DNA of 42,758 bases from Monoraphidium neglectum (GCF_000611645.1 NW_014013518.1:1-42758), one strand, 5' to 3'. Counted from the stretch's first letter, positions 1 to 11,520 are shown. Notes: a model not told the origin generated them from the sequence alone. Translations and numbers: made by a program.

Positions 1-207
1 GGCCGGCGTTGACAGGCGGCCTCGTGGGGAGAGGGCGCGGGGTGCACCTCGCTTCAGCTGCGCAGCCGCCCTCCTTGCCAGGTTGGCTCTTGTGCATCAT
101 GCGGCGCCCACTTCCCAAACCCCCACACACATGTCCCGCGCTGCAGTGTTGAATCATCTTCACCCCGCCCCTCTGCCACCCCCACCCTCCACCCGTCCCC
201 CGGGCAG

Positions 208-2708
208 CTGCGCGCCGAGTACGTCTCTGTCGTGAGCCGCGTGCTGGCGGCGCACTTCAAGACGTACCTCCTGGCGATGGAGAAGATGGCGGCACCCGTG
301 GCCGGCCAGGGGGACGTGCTGGGCGTGCTGCCCGAGGGCGCGGGCGGCGGCGGCGCGATGGGGCAGTTTGGCGGCAGCGTGATGAGCGCGATGAGCGGCG
401 CGATGGGGTTGTTTGGGAAGGCGCAGGGCAGGGCCACATCGGTGAGCAGCCAGGGGTCAGGGGCAAGGGTGCACACATGCACCGGTGGTTGCTCTTGGCC
501 TGATGCCGTTGGCGGCACCCTTAGCACAATCAAAGGGGTGGCGGCGTGCGCGGCACGGACCTGTGGCTGGCGCTGCCTTGCCGTAGGACGTGTATTTGGC
601 ATGCACGTGTCCTCAGCTGCCCGCGTATGCTGCCCTGACCCCACGGCCCCCAGGAGCACACGTTTGAGCTGGGGGAGCGCGCGGCGGTGCTGAGCCAGGT
701 GGAGCAGCCGGCCATCATACCCCACGTGGCCGAGGTGGAGGGCAAGAAGTTCCCCTACGAGGTGCGTGCGTGCCAGTGCGCGTGTGTGCGCGTGCATGTG
801 TGTGTGAGAGTGTGTGTGTGTGTGTGTTGCTTGCGCGTGCGCATGCGCGTGCGTGTGTGTGTGTGTGAGTGTGTTGGGGAATTGTGGGTATGGGTGTGGG
901 TGCATACGCGGGTGTGGGTGGTTGAGTGTGTTTGTATTGGGCCTGGGTTTATGAAAGTTGCATGTCAGGCAAGAACAGGAGTTTCCCTTGAGGTGTGGCC
1001 ACCTCTATGCGGCCGACATGTGAATGGTTCAGACCGATCGCACGGCGCCACACTGCTCACCCCCAACCCCCCCACCCTTGACAACCCCTGCGCCAGGTCA
1101 TCTTCCGCAACGTCCACAAGCTGCTGGCCGACACCGCCTCCAGCGAGTTCCTCTTCTGCCTCGACTTTTGGGAGGACGAGCCGCTGTTCAGGGAGCTGCT
1201 GGCCCCCATCGTGGCCGTGGTGGAGGGCGACCTCGCGTCGCAGCTGCAGGCAAGCCCCACCCCCCGCGCAGCTGGGCAGGGTTTGGTCACGGGGCAGAGC
1301 TTCAGAGCACGCACTAGGGGGATGCCTCCCACAAGCGACGCTTGTACCCCGAGGCGTGTCGCGTCACTCTATCCTATTTTGATCAAGAGGCGCAGCAGCA
1401 TACATTTAACTTCGCTCGACGCGACGCCTCTTTGTACGCCACGTCAGCAAATCCCCCCGCCCTGATCCTTTGCGAAACCCCTGCAGGAGCAGTGGGACGC
1501 GGTGGGCGTGCTGCTCATGATCCGCATCAACGCGGAGCACCGGCGTCTGATGAGCAAGCGGCGCGTGCCCTGCCTGGATGACTACCTCGACCGCGTCAAC
1601 CTGCTGCTGTGGCCGCGCTTCAAGGTGAGCGGGGGAAGGGGGGGCTCACGCACACGGCACGCCGATGCGCTCCGCAAGTCACGCGGCCGCCGCAGCTTCG
1701 CTTGTCCGCTCATGCGTTCAGCCTCGATGTGCGGATCGCCGGCCTGCTTCTCCTCCCCTTGGCTTCCAGCCTGAGCCGGTCACTCAACCCTCTCTCAACC
1801 GCACCCAACCGCTCCCAATTGCCCCCAACCGCCCCCAACCGCACCCAACCGCCCCCAACCGCCACCGCCCCCCCCAGGTGCTGTGGGACCTGCAGTACGC
1901 CAGCATCCGTGCGGGGGCGGAGCGCCAGCTGTTCACGGGGGAGGCCGCGCCGCACGCGACCGTCAGGCGCTACGCCGCGCTCACCGCGAGCGTGCTGCGG
2001 CTGATGGCGCACCACGACGAGGAGGACGGTGCGCTGCCATCAACACCCCCCTCTCCTTTCCTGCATCCCCCCCCCCAAAAAAGCGCTGCCATTGCCGCTG
2101 TCACATGTTGCGTTAGCCTTGTCTGTGGCCCCTCCAGCGTGCGGCTGCCTGCTTCGAGGGCTGCGCCAGCTTGGCGGCCCCCGCTTCGCGTGCCCTCACA
2201 GGTGTCCGCAGGCGCGCAGCTCTGCCCTCCGTTGTCATTTAAACCTCTGGCTGTGCAAGGTCCCCGACCCTGACCCCCCTGTCTCTCCAATGCCTGAACC
2301 CCTGGATCCCCCCTCCCCTCACACACACACAGGCGTCTTCAAGGCATCGGCCTTCCAGGAGATGCTGGACCGCATGTGGGCGGCGGTGTTCGACCTGCTG
2401 CTGCGCATGTCCAACATGTTCAAGGACAGGCGCCAGGGCATCATATTCCTGATACTCAACTACCACCACATCGGCGCCGCCTGGAGCACCGCCGACGGCG
2501 GCGGCGCGCGGGGCGGCGGCGGCGAGGGCGGGCCGTCGTCGCCGGGGGGTGGGGGCGGAGGCGGCGGGGGCCTGGGGCTGTACGGGGCGGCGGCTCTCAA
2601 GGAGTGCGAGGTGCGGCGCGGGGCGCTGAGGCGAAGCGCTGTGCTGGGATCGGGAGTGGTTGCTTGCCGCAATTCAATTGAGGGGGGTTGTGTGCGCGCG
2701 TGTATGTT

Positions 2709-2770
<62 letters not shown>

Positions 2771-3615
2771 CGTGTGTGCGTGCGTGCACATGTCAGTATG
2801 CAGTGCTGCCCTGGCTTCTACCTCGCATCGTATCATGTTCACGTTGCTGCACTCCCTTGGACCCAGCTTCCCCTACACATGGGCCTGCCTTCCTGCCTTC
2901 CCCAACCCACCTATACACCCGCTGCCTCCCACCACCGAGACCAACATCAACACCAACACCAACACCGCGCTACCCCCAGGACCAGCTGTCCAATTGTGTG
3001 GGCCTGTACGTGGAGGACCAGCTGGGGCAGCACTTCAAGGACCTGGTCGACTTTGTGAAGAAGGCGGAGCAGCAGCAGAAGCGCACCGCGGCGCCAGAGG
3101 GGCAGCCCATCCCCGGGTACGGCCCAAAGGAGTCGGCGCCGGTGCTGCGCGACTTTGCGCTGCGGTGGAAGGCCGCCATCGGCGGCATGCACCAGGAGGT
3201 AGGCGGGGCGGCCTGCTCCCAGATGCGGGCCAAGCTGGCTTGCCTCATGCGGCGTGTTTCTGCGTTGGCGTCAGAGCAGGTGTGCGCTGTGCAGCGGCTC
3301 TCCTTACAGCATGGTTGCGTTCGATACACGCCCCGACTTTCCACATGTTGAGAGCGCACCGCCGCTTGCCAGTGAAGCGGACCCCCTCCCCCCCTCGTGC
3401 CCCCACCCTTTGACCTCCCTCAGGTCGGGCGGCAGCTGTCTGACGAGGCGGTAGCGCGGGACGTGCTGCAGGCTTCCATGACGCAGCTGCTGCTGTACTA
3501 CACACGCATGCTCGAGCTGCTCAAGCGGCAGGGGCCCGAGGGGACCGCGCTGGCGCGCGAGGCGGTCAACATCCCGGCCATCATGTATGAAATCAAGGGG
3601 TTCCGAAAGGTGTAA
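208..3615 (+). CDS. VPS52: VPS52-like subunit of the GARP/EARP tethering complex, 5' partial
   Basis: Vps52 is a core subunit of GARP, which tethers endosome-derived vesicles at the trans-Golgi. Eight exons join in frame: 208-441, 654-761, 1097-1249, 1487-1624, 1878-2028, 2333-2610, 2980-3198 and 3424-3615, giving the last 490 residues; earlier exons lie left of the window. The family is recognisable from segments such as FLFCLDFWEDEPLFRELL, YLDRVNLLLWPRFK, IIFLILNYHHI and the C-terminal NIPAIMYEIKGFRKV, in the order seen in animal and plant Vps52. The second intron here and most others are GT-AG, but the one after 1249 uses a GC donor. A Gly-rich insert (about 2494-2575) follows the LNYHHI helix. 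TGTAA overlaps the stop codon, and no later copy is near. The family call is firm; the exact ends of the Gly-rich exon are less so. Confidence 0.9.
773..880. repeat. TG-rich low-complexity tract in VPS52 intron
   Basis: Imperfect TG/CG dinucleotide repeat within the intron that starts at 762. It generates spurious Cys/Val and His/Thr reading frames on the two strands. Confidence 0.9.
1790..1870. repeat. Short tandem repeat of CCCAACCGC units in VPS52 intron
   Basis: About eight imperfect 9-10 bp copies of an AACCGCNCCC-like unit sit just upstream of the 3' splice site at 1877 and form its long pyrimidine-rich tract. Confidence 0.8.
2711..2762. repeat. (TG)n microsatellite in VPS52 intron
   Basis: Perfect TG dinucleotide run of about 26 units, followed by CG-rich imperfect copies, within the intron between 2611 and 2979. 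Confidence 0.95.
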
Positions 3616-4124
3616 CAACTGCCACTCAAATTCAGCGGCCCTTGGCTAGCATGAGACTGCCGGGTCAGTCGGGGTTGCAAGGCAAGCAGCAAGCATCCAC
3701 GAGGGTCGGTTGCAGCGGCAGTTGGGCTTGCTTACATATCAGCTGAACCAGATATGGCTGGTAGTGGCACCATGCAGCGCCACGGCACACCTCTCATACA
3801 ACGGCGCCTTCATGCAGTGCTTACTGGCAGTGTGTGGAACAACACTGTTGCTTGCGCGTGGCTTTGCTCCCCAGCACAGCCCACTGCAGTCAAACGTGGC
3901 GACTGCCGTCAATTCCCAAGGTCGGCAAGGTTGTCCAGAAGCTGGCTGTCTTGTGAACCGTCACCACATATATGCCTTGTAGCGAGTGAGGCATGCATAT
4001 GGTTGTGCACGAACTCTTACCCATTCGCAAGATCCGAGACAGTCCGTCAAGGTCATCTTCGGTCGACACGGGAGTGCAGACCTGGAGGCCCGGATTAAGC
4101 GAAACACGCGCTTAGGAACTCCTC
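3616..4124. other. Intergenic: VPS52 3' flank and Kunitz gene 5' flank
   Basis: No convincing coding exon, RNA gene or repeat was seen. Open frames here are short and show no family resemblance. It should hold the VPS52 3' UTR and the promoter of the following gene, but no TGTAA after the stop codon and no clear core promoter motif could be identified. Confidence 0.5.
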
Positions 4125-4754
4125 ATGAAGACCAACGCGTTGTTCCTGGCGCTGGCCCTAGCGGCGACGGCATGCGTTTCGCGGCGCACCGCTGCGGTGG
4201 TCATCGGAGTGCCTACCAGCAGTGAAACGATGTTGTAAGTGGCTGGCATCAATTCAGGTTGCACAGCTTGCGTTGTCTACTGTGCCGTGCGTAATGACTC
4301 AGTTACATGCCCCTTTGCGCTGTATCCGGATGTTCTGCCCCAATCCTCAACCCCTCCCACCCAACGCAGGGCGCACCCGCTGCGCAAGCTACACGAGGCC
4401 GTTCAGACCACATTCCCAGGCGCCTCATCAGCTGCCGCCCCCTGCAATTCGGCACCAGAGACGGGCCTGTGCCGGGGCGCCATCCCCCGCTGGTTCTGGA
4501 GCGAGGCCAGTGGCCGATGCCAGCAGTTCACCTTCGGCGGCTGCGGGGGCAACGCCAACAACTTCGAAACTGAGGCCGCGTGTGAGGCAGCCTGTGCTCC
4601 GGGGCCGCCATTGCAGGTGCAGGTGTTACCGTCAGCACCGGCCAGCACGGAAAAGGCAGCACCACTGTCCAACGGGGCAGATGGCGGGTGGAGCGGAGCA
4701 CAGGGCCTGCTCACGTGCTCTATCGCGGCTGCGGTGCTGCTGCTGCAAGCTTGA
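4125..4754 (+). CDS. Kunitz/BPTI-domain secreted protein with probable GPI-anchor tail
   Basis: Two exons, 4125-4234 and 4370-4754, are split by a GTAAGT...CAG intron and encode 164 residues. Residues 1 to about 20 are a signal peptide (MKTNALFLALALAATA). Residues 62-112 form one Kunitz domain with exact spacing C-x8-C-x15-C-x7-C-x12-C-x3-C (Cys 62, 71, 87, 95, 108, 112), matching the BPTI disulphide pattern, and the FTFGGCGGNANNF core is conserved. Arg72 follows the second Cys, the P1 position in BPTI, so trypsin-like proteases are the inferred target. The last 16 residues are hydrophobic after a small-residue stretch (SNGADGG), which fits a GPI-attachment signal or a terminal membrane anchor. 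The longer unspliced frame from 4239 would lack the signal peptide, so the spliced model is preferred. The endogenous role is unknown. Confidence 0.85.
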
Positions 4755-5531
4755 AGCAAATTGCTGCAAGCAATTGAAGCAACTTGAAATTCAACTTACA
4801 GCGGCATTGCAATACAGCTTTAACATAGTCTCATGCACAGCGTGATGGTTGCTTTATGTGTTTTTGAGTGATGGTTTGTTTGCAGTTGCACTGGAGATGC
4901 CCACATAAGGACACGAGTAAACTCCATGTGAGACATGACAGGTGTCCAATAGGCAATACAAGTGCCCATACTCCCGTTGCGCAGCTCGTGCATCGCGATG
5001 TTGCGCATGTGTCGAGGTTGGCTGCAGCCCAGGCCACGAAGGAAACATGAGCAGTGGGTGTGCTGCTAGGTCCCGCCGCCGAGAAGCAGTCAAACAGCGT
5101 ACTGTACTTGATAGATGCGTAAAGCATTGAAAGATTGATCACGTAGTATGCTGCAAGAGTCATCAAGCACGCAGCAGCACACAACAGCACAAGCACGCAC
5201 CATAGTCAAGTGTCATAGCAGGACCTGCATGAGCATGGCGGGCCCGATATAGCAGTGTCAGAGACGCACCTCTCATTGTCACATTGTCGCATATAGTGCG
5301 AGGCTTTGAACAGAGATCGACGGGCGGCGACCGATTGATCGCAGCGCTGTGGACGGTTGTTAGGCTTTTTACGAGCACAGCCATGCCATATACGAGCAAC
5401 CGCGCAGCCTAAGGGAGCTGGTGTGGCGAAGCGCGGCGGCGGCAGCAACACCGCTGCCAACATCAGCAGCAGCCGCCGGTCCATGCTGCACGTGCGGCAA
5501 CATTTGCACCGTCCCGGCGCTCGATGCTCCA
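4755..5531. other. Intergenic: 5' flank of the OPR-like gene
   Basis: No gene recognised. The frame of the next gene is open from 5364 (after an in-frame TAG at 5361) but has no ATG before 5532, so an upstream 5' exon could lie here; no convincing splice donor was identified. Confidence 0.4.
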
Positions 5532-7534
5532 ATGCTGCCAGCACCTCCAAACCAAGGTGTGTATGTCAGTAGTGACTTGCATGTCCCTAGTGGACACGTC
5601 CAAGGTGTGTGGAACCTGATGTACGGCTCTAGGCCTCAGGTTGCCAATCCGCTGCTATTGCAGGGCGCCAGTCCCCGCAAGCATGTGCGGGCAGCAGCCG
5701 TGCAGCAGCCGCAGTTGTGGGGCCAGTGGCAGGCCAAGCAGCGCATACTGCAGCTGCGACGGCAACTCGCAGCTGCGGCCACTGCAGATGGGGCTGGCAG
5801 TATTGGCGCTAGCGGCTCAGTCGACCCGCTCTCTTCAGTCACTTCCGGAGTTGCAGGCAGCCGCAGCAGCGGCGCTGGTGCGCGTGTCGAGTCAGGAGTT
5901 GCATGCAACGGCTTCAGCGCTGCCGGGCTGCGGGGCGGCTTGGGAGGAGCGGTTGGTCGCGGCACTGCCTACGAAGGCTGGACGCAGGCCGGCGCGGCTT
6001 GGCCGGCGCGCACCGGTCTACAGCAGCAGCGGCAGTGCCAGCAGCCATCTTTTTGGGAGCAGCAGCCGCATCATGCCTGGCAGCAGCAGCAGCAACAAGA
6101 TTGGAGGCATCAGGACGGTGCACAGGACGAGCAGAAAAACCAACAGCAGCGGCCGGGCGCATCTGCATACATGCCGCACCTGCAGCAGCCGGGGCGCTTG
6201 GAGCAAAGCGGCACGAGCATTTGCGGCAGCGGCCATCTCCCACAAGCGAGCGCGAGACGGCGGGCGGAGCAGCGGCGACACCACCATGAGCAGTCTTTGC
6301 GGTGGCAAGCGCAGCAGCAGCCACCGCAGCATTCGCACGATCAGCAGCGCCGTCGCGCGGAGCGGGAACAGCAGCCATCAGAGCAGGAGGGCCTGGGGTC
6401 GACACCGGGGCAGCAGCAGACTGGTGAGAGTGCACTAGAGGCGGAGATATGGACCTGCCGTGATCTGGGGGAGCTGCTGCTGCTGCTGGAGGCCCGTGCA
6501 GACGAGGTATGCACCGATGACGGCGACCGCAGCAGCTGCGACGCTGGCAGGAGCGGCGCTGACGCTCCTGAAAACAGACGCGAGGGCAACAGCAGCACGG
6601 GCACGCCTGCCCCGCTGCTTGCGGCGCTCGGCGCCATAGCGTCGCTTGCGCGGCATCGCGCGCAAGGGCTGCTCTCCTCGGAGCGCGCCGCTCTGCGGCA
6701 GCTGCTGCTCCGGCGCCTCCTGCCCGCGCTGCGAGGGCGCGAGCGCGAGGGTGGCGCCGCCGCCGCAGCGCGCGCCCTTTCTGCATGCGCGTGCGGCGGC
6801 ATCTCGGCGGCAGAGCTGCCGCGGCAGCAGCTAGCAGCCCTCATGGCAGCGGCGGGGGACCCCTACCAGCTCACGCCGCGCGCCGTCGGCGCGCTGCTGC
6901 CCGCCCTAGCGGCCACCGGCCACGACCCGGGCCCGCTCTGGCTCGCGGCGGCCTCGGCGGCGCTGCACTTCCGCCGCGAGGCGGCGCACCGCCGCGACGT
7001 CGTGGCGGCGCTGTCGGCGCTCGCGGCGCTGCGCCACGCGCCGGCGCCGGCCGTCGTCTCGGACCTGCTGGCACGCCTGCAGGGCAGCCGCGAGAACGTG
7101 TCGCGCCTGCGGGGCGCCGAGCTCGTTGAGCTGCTCGCAGCGCTGAAGCGCATGCGGTACCGGCCGTCGAGGACGTTCCTGCGTCTGCTCATGGAGGCAG
7201 CCGTCGAGAAGCTGCCCCGCATGACCGCCGCGCAGCTGGCGGCGCTGCTGCGCGGCTTGTCGTGGGCGGGTGCGCGGCCGGGCGCGGCGTGGGGGCGGGA
7301 GTTTGTGCGACGCAGCTGGGCGGTGCTCCCGGGCGCGGGGCCGGGCGCGCTGGCGGACCTGCTGCACTTTGCGCTGCTGCTGCGGCTGCAGCCGCATCCG
7401 CGGTGGGCGCACGACTGCCTGGCGCTGCTGCGGGACGCGCAGCGCACCGCGCTGTCGCAGCGGCGGGTTGCAATGCGCACACGTACGGCGGCGGATGAGG
7501 CGGCCCACACAGCAGCAGCGGGACCGGACAGTTT

Positions 7535-7569
<35 letters not shown>

Positions 7570-8588
7570 TGGCGCAGCAGCCGACGCCGCCGGAGGACTC
7601 GCATCAGCAGCATTGGCGTTGGCCCGACGATTGCGACGGCAGCGGCAGCCGCGACGTACCTGGCGCGCCGCCCCTGCTGACGCCGCACCAGATCGCGCTG
7701 TCCGCCCACGCGCTGGCGCTGCTGCCCCAGGGCGGCCATGTGGCGGCCAGCCACCGGCAGTTCCTGTGCGCTTGCATCGGCGCTCTGCAACCGCGGGCGG
7801 CGCAGCTGCCGCTGCGGGAGCTGTCATACCTTCTGTACGCGGTGGGGCGGCTGCGCATGGAGGTGCCGCAGGGTTGGCTCCAGGAGGCGCTCGAGCAGGT
7901 GCATTTGCTCACTGCTCGGGGGCCTGTGGCAGGTGAACCGCGCATGCCGCAGCTGCAGCATCGCCATCAGCAGCAAGAGCGGCAGCAGCAGCAGCAGGAG
8001 CAGCAGCATCAGCAGGTGGTGATGGGAAAGCAGCAGCAGGCGCCGCCGCCCAGACAGCAGCGAGGGCGCTCACGCCTGGCGCAAGCGGCGGACGAAGACG
8101 CGCCGGCAGCGGAGGAGCTCGCGGCTGCGTTTTCCCTCATGGCCCACTTTTCGGCCGCCGCGGAGCCCCAGTGGGTGCACGGTGCGCTGGAGGCCACAGC
8201 CGCGGTCCGGCACCAGCTCAGCGATGAGGCCCTGGTGCATACGCTGGTCGGCTGCGCTGCGCTGGAGCTCAGCACCAACCCGCCCCCTGACAGGGCCCGA
8301 GCGGCCGCTGCTGACCCCAGCGGCAGCGCCAGCGGCGGCGCAGGCGCGGCGGCGGCGCTGCTCCGGCTCATGTCCGCACGGCTTGCGTCGCAGGCAGCCG
8401 CGCGCGACATGGTGCGGCTGTCCAAGGTGGCGCGGCTGCTGCAGGCGCACTGGCAGCGCGGGTTCCCTGCCTGGTACCACGACCTGCAGGAGCAGGCGCG
8501 CCAGGCGCTGGCGAGCTGCGCCTCTGATGCAGCCAGCCAGCCGGCGCGGCGGTTCGTCGGCCGCGCGCCTGACACGCGTGGCTTGTGA
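5532..8588 (+). CDS. Large Gln-rich OPR-like protein (putative organelle RNA-binding factor)
   Basis: A single open frame encodes 1018 residues from the first in-frame ATG at 5532. The frame is open back to 5364, so the true start could be on an upstream exon. The first 300 residues are low-complexity and rich in Gln, Ala and Arg. From about residue 310 to the end there are repeated helical pairs of the octotricopeptide/Tbc2-like type: a xxxQLAALLxxL helix, a short linker, then W-x3-F-x3-S or P-x-W-x-x-x-L (for example MTAAQLAALLRGLSW and PHPRWAHDCLALL). OPR proteins bind chloroplast or mitochondrial RNA and control its stability or translation in green algae. A polyQ run (about residues 669-680) and a second Gln/His-rich block near 7950-8040 interrupt the repeats. 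No RAP domain was seen at the C terminus. The specific RNA target is unknown. Confidence 0.7.
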
Positions 8589-8667
8589 CCCGTGTGGCTG
8601 CGAGCTGCTTGCCCCTGCAGGCATGTATCGTGGTGCTTTGGTGTTGTTTCGCGTTGGTCATCTTTCT

Positions 8668-8672
8668 TGTAA
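8668..8672 (+). terminator. Poly(A) signal TGTAA of the OPR-like gene
   Basis: TGTAA lies 80 nt after the stop codon at 8588. This pentamer is the usual poly(A) signal of Chlamydomonas-type algae. Confidence 0.75.
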
Positions 8673-8760
8673 TCTTTCCCTTTCGCCTCAAGGTCACGGG
8701 TTGCAGTTGTGCGACCCCTCGGTTGCCGCAATTCGTCAAACGGGGAAGCAGGTGACACAG

Positions 8761-8765
8761 TTACA
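8761..8765 (-). terminator. Poly(A) signal TGTAA of the ClpR-like gene
   Basis: TTACA on the plus strand reads TGTAA on the minus strand, about 185 nt downstream of the ClpR stop codon. Only about 90 bp separate it from the signal of the convergent gene. Confidence 0.7.
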
Positions 8766-8947
8766 GACACTCTGGTGCCCTCAAGCTCCCAGCAGCATGC
8801 GACCAAGGCCAGCGTTGCACACAGACTGAGTGCACCGTTCGTTGGCCACAAGCCCCACTACGCCTGCCAGCAAGAGGCAGGAGACCAGCAGGGGGCTCCA
8901 AAGTCGGGCAGCCATCGTTGACGCTCGCAGCAGCACCACGGCTCTGC

Positions 8948-10471
8948 TCAGAAGCTGCGCCCCGTCTTGAGCACGCCGCCTGTGAGGCGGTCGACGAAGC
9001 CGAGGTCCTCCAGCTGCCGCACCACGCCCGGGGGGGTGGTGTAGTCGGTGCCGCCATCGCCGCGAATGATGCCGTCGATGAGCCCGGCCTGGGGAGAGAG
9101 GGGGCGAACGGTACAGGACGTGTAGCAGGTGCATTCGTTGCGAGGAGGAGGGAACGCAGGAGGACATTGAGAGTAGCAGACAGGCAGCAGCTGTCATCAC
9201 ATGTGAACACCGGCAGGGCCATAGAACTTGCGGCGGGGCTCAGCCGACGGACCTTGAGGCAATGTCAGCGCTCGCAGCTTGCCCTCCCCTGCCCCTTGCT
9301 GCCTGCGGCCCCGGCGCCCCTGCTCGGGCTGAGGCGCCCCTGTGCGCCTGCCCACCGACAAGCAATGCAAACGCCCAGACCTGCTGTGCCTCCTCTGGTG
9401 TCATGAAGGTGTCCCTGTTGGTGGCGCGCTCAATCTCGTCGGCAGTCATGCCCGTAAATTTGATGTAGTAGCGGGCGATGAGCTGTGAGGGGCACATGGG
9501 GGCGGGCATTGGCAGAGGTGGCGGCCGCGGATGAGGTGGCAGTGGTTCAGCGTGGTGTGTGGGTGCTCGGCCCCACCCGCAAGGAACACATGTGGGACTA
9601 ACAGCACTCCTCTTAGCGTGGCACAAGCCATACAACAAAACTGCACTGGGGCCCCGGCGCTGCGTGCATCCCCCAGGGCTAACAGGGCCCCCTCCCTTAC
9701 CTGGTAGATGGCGTTGAGCTCCGCCACAGTCGCTGCGATCTGGTAAATGTCACCCTGGGAGCCGCCTGGCAGCATGGAAGGATGCGGCAGCCGAGTTCAA
9801 GAGGACCTCTAAGAATGTGCGGCTTGTGGGCATTGAGGCCCGAGGCTTGTGGGTCAATCGCCGAGCGGCAGCTCAGTGCGTGCACAGCGGAGCGGCTGTG
9901 CCGATCGGACGAGCACAACAGTGTTGCCGATCCAGCCCCCTGCCTTACCCATGGGCTGGGTCATCATGATGCGCGTGTTTTTCATGCTGTACCGCCGGCA
10001 TTTGGTGCCCGCAGCCTGCAAAGAGGGCAGTACAACCCAGCAGCCAGTGAAACGGTAAAGATGACCGCACAGGCTTTTGCAGTTACGTACAACACACAAT
10101 TTCACGCATCCACAGGTGCAGCGCCGCGGCGCAAGCCGCCAATACAGTGAATGCGCACGTCAAAGTAGCAAAGGCACACGCACCACAAGCAGGCTGGCGT
10201 AGCTGTAGCAGGCGCCGAGGGTGACCGTCTTGATGGGCGGCTTGATGGACTGCATGGTGTCGACGACGCCGATGATGGAGTAGGGCTGGCCGCCAGGGGA
10301 GTTGATGTACACGCGGATCTCCTCCTCCTCGTCGAGCGCCTCGAGGGCTAGCAGGCTGCCCACAATCTGGGTCGCAAGCTGTACGTGCAAGTGTGGGGGT
10401 CCAAAAGGGAGGGCCGGGCGGGGGGGTGCATGAGCTTGAGTGCAAACGGTGAGAGTACTTCGTATTGTTGG

Positions 10472-10549
<78 letters not shown>

Positions 10550-11520
10550 AGACACTGATGGTGTTGATGTGGTATGTGGGAACAGACATTGGCAGTATGA
10601 TTGCCGCTGGTGGCGCCGATGCTGTGGCTGCGAGGGTGGTGCTGCCGCTGCTTCACAGCAATTGTGCTGGATCATATCGCAGCTTTTCGGGTGTGCAACG
10701 TTTTGCAGCAGCATCGATTGCGTTGGTCATTCGCCGTGCCAGCCCCAACCAGCCAAACATTTGCAAGCGACATCAAAAATTGCGGCCGCATTATGCAGCT
10801 AAAAGCCTGCCGCATGCTGCGCCTTGCCGCGCCGTGCGCCACACGCAACTGCCGCACCTTGTCATTGACGTATCCTGATAGGAAGATGATGCGCTGCCGC
10901 AGGAGGTAATTGTACAGGTCCATGAACGACTGCATGGTGCAGGGTCGTTGGGCAGTGGTGTTGTAGACGGGTGCGACACACGGAGTGCCGACACATGCAG
11001 CGGCAGTGAGGGGTGCGCATGAGGACTGTCAACATCCTTCCTTTGATTTTCACTGCCTGCACGTATTTTCAAGCAGAAATCAAGCTGGAAACAATTTGCT
11101 CCTGGGCCTCCTGGCTTTCTCCGGGGGCGCCAACAGAACGCTGGCTGCTGCGGCATTGGCAAGGGGCTACGCACCTGGTCCTCGCCGCTGCCGATGGCGA
11201 TGTCCGGCGCGATGACTGGCGAGCGCCGCTGAGCATTCAAAGGCTCCAGTCGCCTCCTGCATGGGCAGTGCCAGAACCAATTGGCTCCTTCTCCCGCAGC
11301 TGCTGACTAAGGCCTAGATCACCAAGTGCGTGTCCTGCCGGACTTACCTGCTGCTGCTACGGTCGCCTGGTAGAGCCAGAGCAACCTGCTTGTGCTGCAT
11401 TTGATGCTGCTGCCGCCCTGCATGCGGCAGGAACGCGCTGCATTGGCACGAGGCCCGACGCTTGCTGCCTGGCTGCTGCCCGGCGCTCCGCAGAGCACCG
11501 CTCCTGAAGCTGGTCTGCAT
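8948..11520 (-). CDS. ClpP/ClpR protease-core subunit, plastid-targeted, catalytic His lost (ClpR6-like)
   Basis: Eight exons join in frame on the minus strand: 11520-11348, 11256-11175, 10929-10858, 10378-10184, 10015-9949, 9765-9701, 9482-9381 and 9088-8948, giving 298 residues. The N terminus (MQTSFRSGALRSAGQQ..., Ser/Arg/Ala-rich) looks like a chloroplast transit peptide. The ClpP fold is clear: LLRQRIIFLSGYVNDK, INSPGGQPYSIIGVVDTM, NTRIMMTQPMGG and NRDTFMTPEEAQQAGLIDG. Aligned by eye to E. coli ClpP, Ser168 and Asp242 of the triad remain, but the His of the HQP motif is Thr193, so the subunit should be inactive as a protease. It resembles plant ClpP6 most (GGxxYSxxxxxD). Chlamydomonas has an inactive ClpP6 relative named ClpR6, which is the best guess here. 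The role is as a structural subunit of the stromal Clp core. Confidence 0.88.
10474..10548. repeat. (CTG)25 trinucleotide repeat in ClpR intron
   Basis: Twenty-five perfect CTG units on the plus strand, so CAG in the transcript of the minus-strand gene. They lie in the intron between exons 10929-10858 and 10378-10184. Confidence 0.95.

Noticed and set aside
4239..4754. Unspliced Kunitz protein starting at 4239
   Set aside because: That frame begins inside an intron and lacks a signal peptide; the spliced start at 4125 provides one in frame.
6863..7827. Long minus-strand frames opposite the OPR-like gene
   Set aside because: Arg/Ala-rich shadow frames of GC-rich coding sequence; the plus frame has the repeat pattern.
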